Below, piece by piece: positions 18,601 to 26,266 of a DNA stretch of 64,000 nt. Where the stretch lies: the NCBI RefSeq assembly GCF_002356335.1, contig NZ_AP018165.1, forward strand, positions 434,001 to 498,000, read 5' to 3'. The stretch is from [Mycobacterium] stephanolepidis (GTDB lineage: Bacteria; Actinomycetota; Actinomycetes; Mycobacteriales; Mycobacteriaceae). Numbering within the stretch: position 1 is the stretch's first letter; each line of letters opens with the position of its first letter. The position numbers and the translations under genes were made by a program. The notes beneath the pieces were generated by a model. It had not been told where the DNA came from, searched no databases, and saw only the letters and a list, made by a program, of their open reading frames with translations.

Positions 18601-19607
18601 ACTCCGTCGAGCCGTGCGGCGCAGGCCACCACGGTCGCCTCGGTGGGGCCGTAGGTGTTCCACACTTCGCGTGCGGCGCCGTCCTCACCGGTGGCCAGCC
18701 GCTCGGCCAGATCCGGTGGGCAGGCCTCGCCGCCGAAAATCAGCAGCCGCACCGCCTCCAGCGCTTCGGCCGGCCACAATGCGGCCAGGGTGGGCACCGT
18801 TGACACCACGGTGACATCGCGGGACACCAGCCACGGGCCCAGATCCATGCCACTGCGGACCAGCGAACGCGGCGCGGGTACCAGGCAGGCGCCGTAGCGC
18901 CATGCGAGCCACATTTCCTCGCAGGAGGCGTCGAAGGCCACGGAGAGCCCGGCGAGTACCCGATCATCCGGACCAATCGGATTGTCCGGCAAGAACATCT
19001 GCGCTTCCGCGTCGACGAAGGCTGCCGCGTTGCGATGTGTCACCGCCACACCCTTGGGGGTGCCGGTGGACCCCGAGGTGAAGATGATCCAGGCGTCGTC
19101 GCGCGGTGTGGGTTTGGTGGCGCGCCAGCCCCGTGACGATCCGGGTCCACGAACGAGTCCGTCGGGGGTGATCACCGCGGCCACTTGTGCCTCGCCGAAA
19201 ACCAGCGCGGCACGTTCGTCCGGATCGTCGGCGTCCACCGGAACGTACGCGGCGCCTGCGGCCAGCGTGGCCAGGATCGCCACATAGAGCGAGTAGCTGC
19301 CGGAGGGCATCCGGATACCGACGCGATCACCGCGCCCGATTCCCCGGGTCCCGAGCCATTCGACACTGGCCTCGACGTCGACGATCAGCTCGGAGTACGT
19401 GAGCTGGATGGTGCCGTCATCGATGGCGGGAGCATCGGGGTGCTCCGCAGCGGTTGAGTAGAGGATGTCGATCAGCGTCCGGGCCGGAGGGGCCGACCGA
19501 CCGAGCAGATACTGCGGGGGCACCGGGTGAGCCGGGGCTTCCTGAACGGCGGGCTCGGGGGCCTCGTCGCCCGCGCGGTTAGTGGGTGACTCGTCGGGGC
19601 CGGTCAC
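15603..19607 (-). CDS. Pls/PosA family non-ribosomal peptide synthetase
   Basis: The 1334-residue protein contains one adenylation domain (about 40-520): TSGSTGTPKG at 177-186, F-D-A-S at 225-228, N-T-Y-G-P-T-E at 317-323, Y-R-S-G-D-L, and the catalytic Lys in S-G-K-V-D-R (507). A carrier domain follows with the phosphopantetheine Ser at about 562 in L-G-G-G-S-L. The last 750 residues hold about six membrane helices interleaved with hexapeptide-type beta-helix repeats, the terminal region known from epsilon-poly-lysine synthetase. There is no thioesterase or ordinary condensation domain. After F-D-A-S comes C-E-E-M, placing Glu at the third specificity position, compatible with a basic amino acid. 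GTG 19607 follows GAGGAG. Confidence 0.9.
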   Translation of the reverse strand: MTGPDESPTNRAGDEAPEPAVQEAPAHPVPPQYLLGRSAPPARTLIDILYSTAAEHPDAPAIDDGTIQLTYSELIVDVEASVEWLGTRGIGRGDRVGIRMPSGSYSLYVAILATLAAGAAYVPVDADDPDERAALVFGEAQVAAVITPDGLVRGPGSSRGWRATKPTPRDDAWIIFTSGSTGTPKGVAVTHRNAAAFVDAEAQMFLPDNPIGPDDRVLAGLSVAFDASCEEMWLAWRYGACLVPAPRSLVRSGMDLGPWLVSRDVTVVSTVPTLAALWPAEALEAVRLLIFGGEACPPDLAERLATGEDGAAREVWNTYGPTEATVVACAARLDGVSPVSIGLPLPGWDLAVVDPKGNQVGYGEVGELVIGGVGLAKYLDPEKDAEKYAPLQTLGWSRAYRSGDLVRLEPDGLYFQGRADDQVKVGGRRIELGEVDAALVNLPGVSGGAAAVRKTASGTPLLVGYIASADPNFDIAAARASLAESLPAALVPRLVKLDELPTRTSGKVDRNALPWPPPGADTDDDATELGGTMGWLAGLWRDILAASVDGPEADFFALGGGSLSAAQLVAALRQRYPQVTVANLYDQPRLGSLATYLDELAPPIEVEPRIVKPVPRLTELAQLVATIPLTTLTGLQWATWLALANNVFATFSNVPWLVTVNWWVLLAAFLLFITPLGRMSITVIGARLLLSGVKPGTYERGGSEHLRVWIADRLATASGAENLSGAPWMVYYARALGARVGNGVDLHSSPPVTGWLELGDRSSVEPEVDLSGHWVDGDKFHVGPIVIGEDATVGARTTLLPGAVIGKNADVAPASGVVGRVKNGQYWKGSPAVKSGKARHPWPDYRPPRAGQWVPIYGVTSILLGGLPLLALAAGLGVVAFGIRNTATICQAVVPALIWTPGAALVSVVVYAAITVVLVRLLSIGVHEGYHPVRSRQGWQLWATERLMDAARNYLFPIYASQLTPWWLRILGAKIGKDTEISTALLVPKFTEVDDGAFLADDTMVASYELGGGWIHIAKARIGKRAFLGNSGITQPGRKVPNDALVAVLSATPHKAKSGSSWIGSPPKRLRRKADGADSALTFEPPFRLKVMRGIVETCRIIPIIVTFGIGVGVLLSLQTIAIRFNFWVAGALSGAVLLVAGAVAGVVSVVAKWVVVGRTKAVEKPLWSSFVWRNEVADTFVETVAAVWFARAASGTVMQNWWLRGLGAKIGRGVWCETYWLPEADLVTLGRGATVNRGCVVQTHLFHDRIMRMDTVTLGEGATLGPHCVALPAAELGAGATVGPASLVVRGDVVPPSTRWQGNPISPWGKLDPMAPKKPKGGKVSPNKNSGAA

Positions 19608-19787
19608 GCTGCTCCTCGTTGATTTCCGCGTCGGATCTATGGGCCTGGAGGGGTACCGCAGCGAGCCTATCGGTCCGGCTGCAGCTGGGCTCGCCGCCGC
19701 GCGGAAGCGCTCCCGCGGGCACGGTGAGCCCATCGCCGCCAAGTTTGCCACGGTGGACCGCGCCGTCCATCACTCAGGCGTTGGGCC

Positions 19788-20759
19788 CTAGCTTTCTTTG
19801 GCAGTACGCCGGGTCTTGTACAGGCTGGCGACGGTGGTGATGAGCAGCGTCACGATGATCACAGCAAGGCTTGCCAGCGTGGGGATCTCGGGCACGTGCA
19901 CCGGCTCGCCGCCGTTGATGAAGGGCAGCTCGTTCTCGTGTAGCGCGTGCAGGATCAGTTTGACGCCGATGAAGAGCAGGATGAAGGCCAGTCCCTGCGA
20001 CAGGTACACCAGACGCTTGAGCATGTCGCCGAGCAGGAAGTACAGCTGACGCAGACCCATGAGGGCGAACACGTTGGCCGTGAACACCAGATAGGGCTCC
20101 TTGGTGAGCCCGTAGATCGCGGGGATCGAGTCGAGGGCGAAGAGAAGATCGGTGGTGCCGAGGGCGACGATCACCAGGAACATCGGCGTCATCAGTCGCG
20201 TGCCGTTTTCCCGGACCCACAGTCGCAGACCGTCCCATGTGTCGGTGGTCCGCAGGTGCTTGCGGGCGAACTGCACCACGGCGTTATCGGCGTCGTCGTC
20301 GTGCTCGGTGTCCCGGGCCAGGTTGATGGCGGTGTACACCAGGAACGCGCCGAAAAGGTAGAAGATCCAGGAGAACTGCTCGATGGCCACCGCGCCCAGC
20401 GCGATGAAGATGCCGCGGAAGATCAGCGCCAGGATGATGCCGATCAGCAGCGCCTCCTGCTGATAGACACGGGGAACTTTGAAGCTGGCCATGATGATCA
20501 GGAAGATGAACAGGTTGTCCACCGACAGGCTGTACTCGGTGAGCCAGCCCGCGAAGAACTCCAGCCCGAACTGGCTGCCGTGGAAGAACCACACCCACAG
20601 ACCGAATGCCACCGCGAGCCCTATGTAGATGCTCAGGGCGGTGGCGGTCTCGCGAACGGAGGGCTCATGGGGGCGCCTACCGATTACGACGACGTCGACC
20701 AACAAGATCGCGACCGTGACGGCCAGCGTGATGATCCACTCGAGCTGGGATACCTGCAT
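19788..20759 (-). CDS. TerC family membrane protein, probable manganese exporter
   Basis: The 323-residue protein has about eight or nine transmembrane helices and the two conserved TerC acidic motifs: S-V-D-N-L-F-I-F and F-A-L-D-S-I-P-A. Members of this family (Alx, MeeF/YkoY) export manganese or assist metalation of exported proteins. The ATG at 20759 is preceded by GGAGG at 20767-20771, which is embedded in a yybP-ykoY manganese riboswitch. That regulatory element supports the manganese role. It is transcribed alone, with 180 bases separating it from the NRPS gene downstream. Confidence 0.92.
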   Translation of the reverse strand: MQVSQLEWIITLAVTVAILLVDVVVIGRRPHEPSVRETATALSIYIGLAVAFGLWVWFFHGSQFGLEFFAGWLTEYSLSVDNLFIFLIIMASFKVPRVYQQEALLIGIILALIFRGIFIALGAVAIEQFSWIFYLFGAFLVYTAINLARDTEHDDDADNAVVQFARKHLRTTDTWDGLRLWVRENGTRLMTPMFLVIVALGTTDLLFALDSIPAIYGLTKEPYLVFTANVFALMGLRQLYFLLGDMLKRLVYLSQGLAFILLFIGVKLILHALHENELPFINGGEPVHVPEIPTLASLAVIIVTLLITTVASLYKTRRTAKES

Positions 20760-20765
20760 TGAATA

Positions 20766-20889
20766 ACCTCCGGTCGCCAAAACGCCGGAGGTCTCTTCCG
20801 CCGATACGTGACCGGCCCGCGGCACCGACCGGTCCGACAATGGCCGATGTGATGACGACACCGCAGCGAAAGGAATACTCCCCTCCACC
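20766..20889 (-). ncRNA. yybP-ykoY manganese riboswitch with a Shine-Dalgarno-sequestering switch
   Basis: Read on the minus strand, GGAGG-GGAGTA (20876-20886) and the downstream GAGA-CCTCC (ending at 20787) form the P1 stem with its conserved loop, the hallmark of the yybP-ykoY aptamer; a conserved-looking CCGCGGGC segment lies between. The same CCTCC, as part of ACCTCCGG (20785-20792), can instead pair perfectly with CCGGAGGT (20766-20773), which contains the ribosome-binding GGAGG of the terC gene. Metal binding would stabilise P1 and free the ribosome site, so translation would switch on with manganese. Confidence 0.85.
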
Positions 20890-21027
20890 AGTCAGTGTGC
20901 CCTACTGCGCGGGGATCGGAAAATCGGGCCGGATCACGACGTGACGTCGGCGATGTGACACCGCGCATTTGAAATCACCCTGCGCAATGCGCTTGACGAT
21001 GGCCGCGGCCGGTGGGCACACTGCCCT

Positions 21028-21139
21028 CAGGTCATGAGAACCAGCGACAAGCCCTGGCTAGCTGGTCGGCAACCCTCCTCCACGGTGGGGTGCTCCAGGT
21101 GACGACCTGGCCGCGCTCAACCGAGTGTGGCAAGCGTGG
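21028..21139 (+). ncRNA. SAM-IV riboswitch
   Basis: The stretch GGTCATGAG, CCAGC, AAGCCC, GCTGG, CGGCAACCCTCC, GGTGGGGTGC, GGTGA and GACC, in this order, matches the SAM-IV aptamer as I know it from mycobacteria. CAGGTC pairs with GACCTG (P1) and CCAGC with GCTGG (P2); the trailing GTGTGGCAAGCGTGG would make the SAM-IV pseudoknot. It ends about 35 bases before the desulfurase start codon, so it most likely controls translation of that gene, lowering it when S-adenosylmethionine is plentiful. A TTGACG at 20993-20998 could be part of its promoter, and an 11-base palindrome GCGCA-A-TGCGC lies at 20982-20992. Confidence 0.88.
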
Positions 21140-21174
21140 ACTCGCCGGGCGGGTCCGGTGAGATGGGATGTCAC

Positions 21175-22500
21175 ATGTCAGTGTCCACACAATCTGGATC
21201 TGAGCGACCGGTCGCGCGTGTCGTCGGAGCAGATATCAAAGTTCCTCTGGCACAAGGTGGTTGGATCAGATACGCCAATTTCGACTACGCGGCGAGCGCA
21301 CCCGCGCTCGGCGATGTCGCGGACCGCGTCAACGAGTTGCTCCCGTACTACGCCAGCGTCCACCGCGGCGCCGGATACGCCTCGCGCGTGTGCACCGCGG
21401 TGTATGAGGGCACCCGGGAAACGGTGGGGCGTTTCGTGGGGGCAGCCCCCGACCACCATGTGATCTTTACCCGCAACACCACCGACTCTCTCAATCTGCT
21501 CGCTTCGGCGGTGCCCTGTGCGGCGGAGTCTGAAGGCCGGAGGCACCCAAATGTGGTGGTGCTTGATATCGAACATCATGCAAACCTGTTGACCTGGCAG
21601 CGATATGGCGCCCGAGTGGTAGCGCATCGAGCCACCGTCGCGGACACCGTCGCTGCGCTGGATGAGGAACTCGCCCGGAGGCCCGCCGCGCTGCTGGCCG
21701 TTGCCGGCGCATCGAATGTCACCGGCGAGGTGCTGCCATTGGCTGAACTCGCTGCCGTTGCCCACCGGCACGGCGCGAGGATCGCCGTTGACGGTGCGCA
21801 GTTGGTTCCACATCGTCGCGTCGACCTGGCGGCAACCGGAATCGACTACCTCGCGTTCTCCGGGCACAAGCTGTATGCCCCGTTTGGTGCCGGAGTCCTT
21901 GTCGGACAAAGTGACTGGCTCGACGCCGCGCGACCCTATCTGGCAGGCGGGGGTGCGGTGCGCAATGTCGGTATCGATGGGGCCGAGTGGCTCGTCGGAC
22001 CGCAGCGGCATGAGGCGGGCACTCCCAATGTGGTCGGCGTTGCCGCCGTGGCGGCGGCATGTGAGGCATTGGCCGCGCTGGGAGAGATAAGCCGCCTCGA
22101 GGGGGCGCTCACCGTTCAACTCCGAGAGGGGCTCGAGGCGATCGAAGGCGTTGACACCCTTCGTATCTGGGATGGCGGTCGAGACGTGCTGGGCATTGTG
22201 TCCTTCACGGTCGCCGGATACACGCCGTCGGTGGCCGCCGCGTATCTGTCCGCCGAGCACGGAATCGGAGTGCGCGACGGCAGGTTCTGCGCGCATCCGC
22301 TACTGGCCAGATTGGGTGCTCCGGGTGGGGCGCTACGCGCAAGCGTCGGGCTGGGAACTAGTGCGGGTGACATCACGCGCCTCGTCGATGCGATCGGCCA
22401 GCTTGTTCGCCATGGCCCGACCCTGACCTATGTCGAGCGGGACGGACAGGTGGGGCCCGTTGACGACCCGCGACCCCTGCCGGATTTCCTGGTGGTCTGA
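21175..22500 (+). CDS. Class V aminotransferase, SufS-like cysteine desulfurase
   Basis: The 441-residue protein is a PLP enzyme of fold type I. The Schiff-base Lys is at 232 in S-G-H-K, and the loop R-D-G-R-F-C-A-H-P places a Cys at 372 where SufS-type desulfurases carry their catalytic Cys. D-G-A-Q and H-H-A-N motifs of the PLP site are also present. It would take sulfur from cysteine or a related compound. The upstream SAM-IV riboswitch ties it to sulfur-amino-acid metabolism rather than to iron-sulfur assembly; no suf genes adjoin it. Start ATG 21175 is chosen; ATG 21163 in frame is possible. Confidence 0.85.
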   Translation: MSVSTQSGSERPVARVVGADIKVPLAQGGWIRYANFDYAASAPALGDVADRVNELLPYYASVHRGAGYASRVCTAVYEGTRETVGRFVGAAPDHHVIFTRNTTDSLNLLASAVPCAAESEGRRHPNVVVLDIEHHANLLTWQRYGARVVAHRATVADTVAALDEELARRPAALLAVAGASNVTGEVLPLAELAAVAHRHGARIAVDGAQLVPHRRVDLAATGIDYLAFSGHKLYAPFGAGVLVGQSDWLDAARPYLAGGGAVRNVGIDGAEWLVGPQRHEAGTPNVVGVAAVAAACEALAALGEISRLEGALTVQLREGLEAIEGVDTLRIWDGGRDVLGIVSFTVAGYTPSVAAAYLSAEHGIGVRDGRFCAHPLLARLGAPGGALRASVGLGTSAGDITRLVDAIGQLVRHGPTLTYVERDGQVGPVDDPRPLPDFLVV

Positions 22501-22524
22501 CGCCGAATCGCAGTATCCGTAACT

Positions 22525-22530
22525 TATAAT
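22525..22530 (+). promoter_or_regulatory. Consensus -10 element (TATAAT) before the monooxygenase gene
   Basis: A perfect TATAAT lies at 22525-22530, flanked by an inverted GTATC (22513-22517) and GATAC (22534-22538), which could be a regulator site over the promoter. No convincing -35 is seen at standard spacing, so the promoter may depend on an activator. The leader to the ATG at 22584 would be about 46 bases. Confidence 0.4.
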
Positions 22531-22583
22531 ATGTGATACTTTCAGTCCGACACATCACAGGGTCGGACCGACAAGGACGTCGA

Positions 22584-24173
22584 ATGACTAGTACACGTGT
22601 GCGGGGTAGCGAAGTGAACGATCGGGAACGGGTTGTTCCCGACCATGAAGTCGTGATCATCGGAGCCGGCTTCGGCGGTATCGGAGCAGGTGTTGAGCTC
22701 ACCAAAAGGGGAGTCCACGATTTCGTGATCTTGGAGAAGTGGGGGGCCGCCGGCGGAACCTGGCACGCGAACAAGTATCCGGGCGTGGCCGTTGATATCC
22801 CGACCGTTATCTACAGTTTTTCCTACGACCAGAAGACCACCTGGTCGAAGTTCTTCACCCCGGGTGATGAACTTGAGGAGTACGCCAACGAGCTCGTCGA
22901 CAAGCATGACCTGCGCCGCAAGATCCGCTTCAATACACGCGTCGTTCGTCAGGAATTTGATGAGTCACAAAACATCTGGGCTCTTACCCTGGACGATGAC
23001 ACTGTCATCACCACTCGGCATGTGATCGCCGCGACAGGCGGGCTTGAGCAACCCAAGCTCCCGGAAATAGACGGCATCGATTCCTATCAGGGAGTGTTGA
23101 TGCATACCGCGCTGTGGGACAAGGATGTTCAGCTTGCCGGCAAGAGGGTGGCGGTCATCGGAACCGGGGCGACCTCGCTGCAGCTGGTTCCCGAGATCGC
23201 TCCGGAGGTTGGCCATCTCACCGTCTTTCAGCGCACACCGATCTATGTCGGGCCCAAGCCCGACTTGAAGTACAACGCGTTCTGGCGGGCACTGTTCGGA
23301 TTCCCCGGTGTTGCCAAGGGTATTCGACACGCGATCAACCTCGGCACCGCATACATCCCGGACGCTGTTTTCAACCTCGACTCCAAGTATGTCGAATCGG
23401 CGTCGATGGCAATGGCCAACAGAATTCGTTCCTGGATGCGTACACAGGTCGATGATCCGGTGACCCGCGAGAAGCTGCTGCCCTACTACGGATTTGGTTG
23501 TAAACGTCCGTCGTTCTCCAACACCTACCTCAAGACGTTCAACCGGCCCAACGTGGACTTGGTGACCGAGCCGATTCAGCGGATCACCGAGAAAGGTCTG
23601 CTGACCGCGGACGGCGTCGAGCATGAAGTAGATGTATTGATCTGTGCCACCGGATTTGCGATCTGGGATCACATGCCGGCCTTCCCGACCGCCGGGCGAG
23701 GCGGCAAGGACTTGAAGCGGTTCTTCCAGGAGAGTCGTTATCAGGCGTACCAGGGTGTTTCGATTCCCGAGTACCCCAACTTCTTCCTCGTTCTCGGGCC
23801 GTACGGATACGTGTTCGGGCCGTATCACATGCTGATCGAGTCGACGACCGCGCACGCGGCCCGGGTCATCGCGGAGACCAAGAAACGCGGTGCCACCACC
23901 GCGGAGGTCAAGCAGGACGTGCACCAGGCCTACTTCGACAAGATGCACCAGCGCAACAAGAATCACCTGTGGCTCTCCCCGGCATGTTCGACCGCCAACA
24001 CCTACTACATCGACAATCACGGTGACTCGCCGTTCCGGCCAGGCGGTTTCGGCGAGATGTATTTCCACAACAAGTACTTCCGGTTGGACAACTATCGCTA
24101 CGGCAGCGAGACGGTGGCGCCCGTGGTGAAGGTGGCATCGAGGCGCAAGCGCAACAAGGAGGTCGTGGGATGA
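22584..24173 (+). CDS. Baeyer-Villiger-type flavin monooxygenase
   Basis: This 529-residue protein has the FAD-binding G-A-G-F-G-G at residues 27-32, G-G-T-W-H-A-N-K-Y-P-G at about 57-67, and a Baeyer-Villiger-type fingerprint Y-Q-G-V-L-M-H-T-A-L-W-D beginning at 168, followed by the NADPH-binding G-T-G-A-T-S. Such enzymes insert oxygen next to a ketone; the natural substrate cannot be read. AAGGA precedes the ATG at 22584. The stop overlaps the start of the short-chain dehydrogenase gene (ATGA), suggesting a pathway in which an alcohol is oxidised to a ketone and then to an ester. Confidence 0.9.
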   Translation: MTSTRVRGSEVNDRERVVPDHEVVIIGAGFGGIGAGVELTKRGVHDFVILEKWGAAGGTWHANKYPGVAVDIPTVIYSFSYDQKTTWSKFFTPGDELEEYANELVDKHDLRRKIRFNTRVVRQEFDESQNIWALTLDDDTVITTRHVIAATGGLEQPKLPEIDGIDSYQGVLMHTALWDKDVQLAGKRVAVIGTGATSLQLVPEIAPEVGHLTVFQRTPIYVGPKPDLKYNAFWRALFGFPGVAKGIRHAINLGTAYIPDAVFNLDSKYVESASMAMANRIRSWMRTQVDDPVTREKLLPYYGFGCKRPSFSNTYLKTFNRPNVDLVTEPIQRITEKGLLTADGVEHEVDVLICATGFAIWDHMPAFPTAGRGGKDLKRFFQESRYQAYQGVSIPEYPNFFLVLGPYGYVFGPYHMLIESTTAHAARVIAETKKRGATTAEVKQDVHQAYFDKMHQRNKNHLWLSPACSTANTYYIDNHGDSPFRPGGFGEMYFHNKYFRLDNYRYGSETVAPVVKVASRRKRNKEVVG

Positions 24174-25129
24174 GGCTGCTACCCGCACGTAAACCAGATC
24201 TTGTTGTGGTGACCGGCGCCGGCAGCGGCATCGGGCGGGCCATTGCCATCCAATTCGCCAAGAGCGGTGCGGAGGTGGTGGCATCGGATCTGGATCTGAC
24301 GACCGCCCAGGAAACGGCGGAGATCATTCACAACAAGGGACTGCGTGCCGTCGCGTTCCAGCTCGATGTCACAGATCCGGCAGCCTGGGAGCGGTTCGCC
24401 GATCAGGTGCGGGCCGAATACGGTGTCCCCGATGTGCTGGTGAACAACGCGGGCATCATGGTTGGCGGACGCTTCTTCGACCTCGAGCAGGAGCACTGGG
24501 AAAAGCAGTTCCGGGTCAACGTTTTTGGTGTCGCATATGGCGGGCGCGTCTTTGGTAAGCAGATGGCCGAACGCGGTCGGGGTGGTCAGATCGTCAACAT
24601 CGCCTCGGCGGGGGCCATCACTCCGACGCCGATCTTCCCCGCCTACTCTGCCTCGAAGGCTGCGGTGAAGATGTTGAGCGAGTGTATGCGGATGGAACTG
24701 GGACCCAAGGGAATCGGGGTGTCCGCGGTATGTCCGGGCTTCATCAACACCAACATCGGCGTAAACGCCACCGTGGCCGGTGTGGACCTGCCCGACGATG
24801 TGCGTGAGCGTGCGAACAACGTGATGAGGGCCTTCCAGTCCTCTGCCCCGATGAGAGTGCTGGATCAGTTGATCGGTCCCCCGCAGGTTGCGCGGGCCAC
24901 GGTCCGCGCGGCGCGCTACAACTTTGCGGTGGCTCCGGTGCGTCCCGAAGCGTGGCTGGGTTACTTCTTGAGCAGGCTCCTGCCGGGTCTCAATCGACAT
25001 TTCATGTATCCGATTCCGTACTGGCTCGGATTGGATATCGACTCGCTCATGCCGAGGGTGCAACGCGTCATCGACAACCTGACCGAACGCGCACCGACGC
25101 CGCCTATCTCCGAGCAGTCGTCGGTGTGA
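24170..25129 (+). CDS. Short-chain dehydrogenase/reductase
   Basis: The 319-residue classical SDR has TGAGSGIG at residues 15-22, N-N-A-G after the fourth strand, and the catalytic Y-S-A-S-K at 159-163. The C-terminus is about 60 residues longer than the usual 250 and has an amphipathic stretch that may contact membrane or substrate. Substrate is unknown. It is translationally coupled to the Baeyer-Villiger monooxygenase, so it probably supplies or removes the ketone used by that enzyme. Confidence 0.9.
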   Translation: MRLLPARKPDLVVVTGAGSGIGRAIAIQFAKSGAEVVASDLDLTTAQETAEIIHNKGLRAVAFQLDVTDPAAWERFADQVRAEYGVPDVLVNNAGIMVGGRFFDLEQEHWEKQFRVNVFGVAYGGRVFGKQMAERGRGGQIVNIASAGAITPTPIFPAYSASKAAVKMLSECMRMELGPKGIGVSAVCPGFINTNIGVNATVAGVDLPDDVRERANNVMRAFQSSAPMRVLDQLIGPPQVARATVRAARYNFAVAPVRPEAWLGYFLSRLLPGLNRHFMYPIPYWLGLDIDSLMPRVQRVIDNLTERAPTPPISEQSSV

Positions 25130-25180
25130 TCGGGGCTGATCCGCTCACCCGGAATTGAACGATGGATCTACTGCGGCCTC

Positions 25181-25618
25181 GTGGGTACCGTGGCGTCTGT
25201 GGCGACACAACATCAAACGTTTCGGGTCTTCACCGACGACGCGGCCGGCTGGCACGAGCTGACCAACGGAACGGGTGTTACCGCACGCGTCAACGCCGCC
25301 GATCTCAAGCAGGCGCAGCGGGCCAGGCACGCGCTGCGCGCGGCACGCAAGGACGCACCCGCGGTCATCCTGTATGTTTACGTGCACATCGAGGCCGATT
25401 CCCGATCGGCGCGTAAGCATTTTGCGAGCCTGCGAGTTCCCTCGGCGGTGTCGTATGCGGGTACGCCGGAAGGGCTGGCGGGTCTGATCGCCGATATCTA
25501 CCTGGCGGGTGTCGCCGACGGCGTGACCCTGATCCCGGCGTCGCCCACCACGGACATCGGTTGTGCCGCACGCCGCGTATTGGCGTTGCTGCCGCAGCGA
25601 ATACCGCTGGCGGCGTAG
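25181..25618 (+). CDS. Small conserved protein resembling the C-terminus of luciferase-like oxidoreductases
   Basis: The 145-residue protein is not confidently recognised. Its last 60 residues (G-T-P-E-G-L-A-G-L-I-A-D-I-Y-L-A-G-V-A-D-G-V-T-L-I-P) read like the final helix-strand of flavin-dependent luciferase-like proteins, where the substrate-specific loop is followed by such a segment. The N-terminal half has no obvious motif. It may be a remnant or a free-standing accessory domain. Start GTG 25181 or GTG 25190. Composition is typical of the window. Confidence 0.55.
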   Translation: MGTVASVATQHQTFRVFTDDAAGWHELTNGTGVTARVNAADLKQAQRARHALRAARKDAPAVILYVYVHIEADSRSARKHFASLRVPSAVSYAGTPEGLAGLIADIYLAGVADGVTLIPASPTTDIGCAARRVLALLPQRIPLAA

Positions 25619-25630
25619 TGCGCGGCTAGC

Positions 25631-26152
25631 TCACCAGTTGTCGTAACCGCCCTCGGGGCCGAGCATGCGCTCCAGACGGGTGCGGTTGATCTTTGCGAGC
25701 TCGTTACGGGTCACCTTGCGCTCGGTGTCCACGTCGTGGTGCATGCGGTCGGAGATCGCACGCAGCACGGAGGCCCCGTCCTGTCCACACAGGTGCATGA
25801 CGAAGCGGTGGCCGAAGTGGTGCTCGTACCGGTGGGCAGCGGCCCGCAACGCGGCCATCATTCCCGGGGTCTCATCGCGGATCGCGCACTGCTCGGCATG
25901 TGAACGCGCACTTCCCGGACGTCTGCCCAGCGGCGGGTAGGCGATCAGTACCTCGTCCAGTGATTCCTCCGACAGGGCGAATAGCTCGTTGTCGGCGTAT
26001 CGGAATAGGGCATCGTGATCGGCGAACGGCCGGGCGGCGGCGATTTTCCGCGCCCAGGTCACGCTGCCACCGCACTCGTACAGCGCGTGGACCGCTTTGG
26101 TGTCGGGCATCTCATTGAACGTGTCGCGGCCGATGCCCTGATGCATCAACAT
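25631..26152 (-). CDS. UraD-like (OHCU decarboxylase family) protein
   Basis: The 173-residue protein resembles 2-oxo-4-hydroxy-4-carboxy-5-ureidoimidazoline decarboxylases of purine catabolism: F-N-E-M-P at the N-terminus, the F-G-H-R-F-V-M-H-L-C-G segment, and an Arg-rich C-terminal helix N-R-T-R-L-E-R-M-L. Where the family has its catalytic His-Pro, this protein has Y-P-P-L-G, so activity is doubtful. No urate oxidase or HIU hydrolase gene is nearby. Start is the ATG at 26152 or 26146; upstream codons look non-coding. Confidence 0.65.
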   Translation of the reverse strand: MLMHQGIGRDTFNEMPDTKAVHALYECGGSVTWARKIAAARPFADHDALFRYADNELFALSEESLDEVLIAYPPLGRRPGSARSHAEQCAIRDETPGMMAALRAAAHRYEHHFGHRFVMHLCGQDGASVLRAISDRMHHDVDTERKVTRNELAKINRTRLERMLGPEGGYDNW

Positions 26153-26266
26153 AGAACCATGATTCGACGGGGCGCCGCTGTTCGCTAGAGGGGGACCGTG
26201 CATTTTGCAGGAGCTTAACGCGACGTAACATTGCACCCGGTAGTGCTGGGGAAGGAGTGGGGGACA

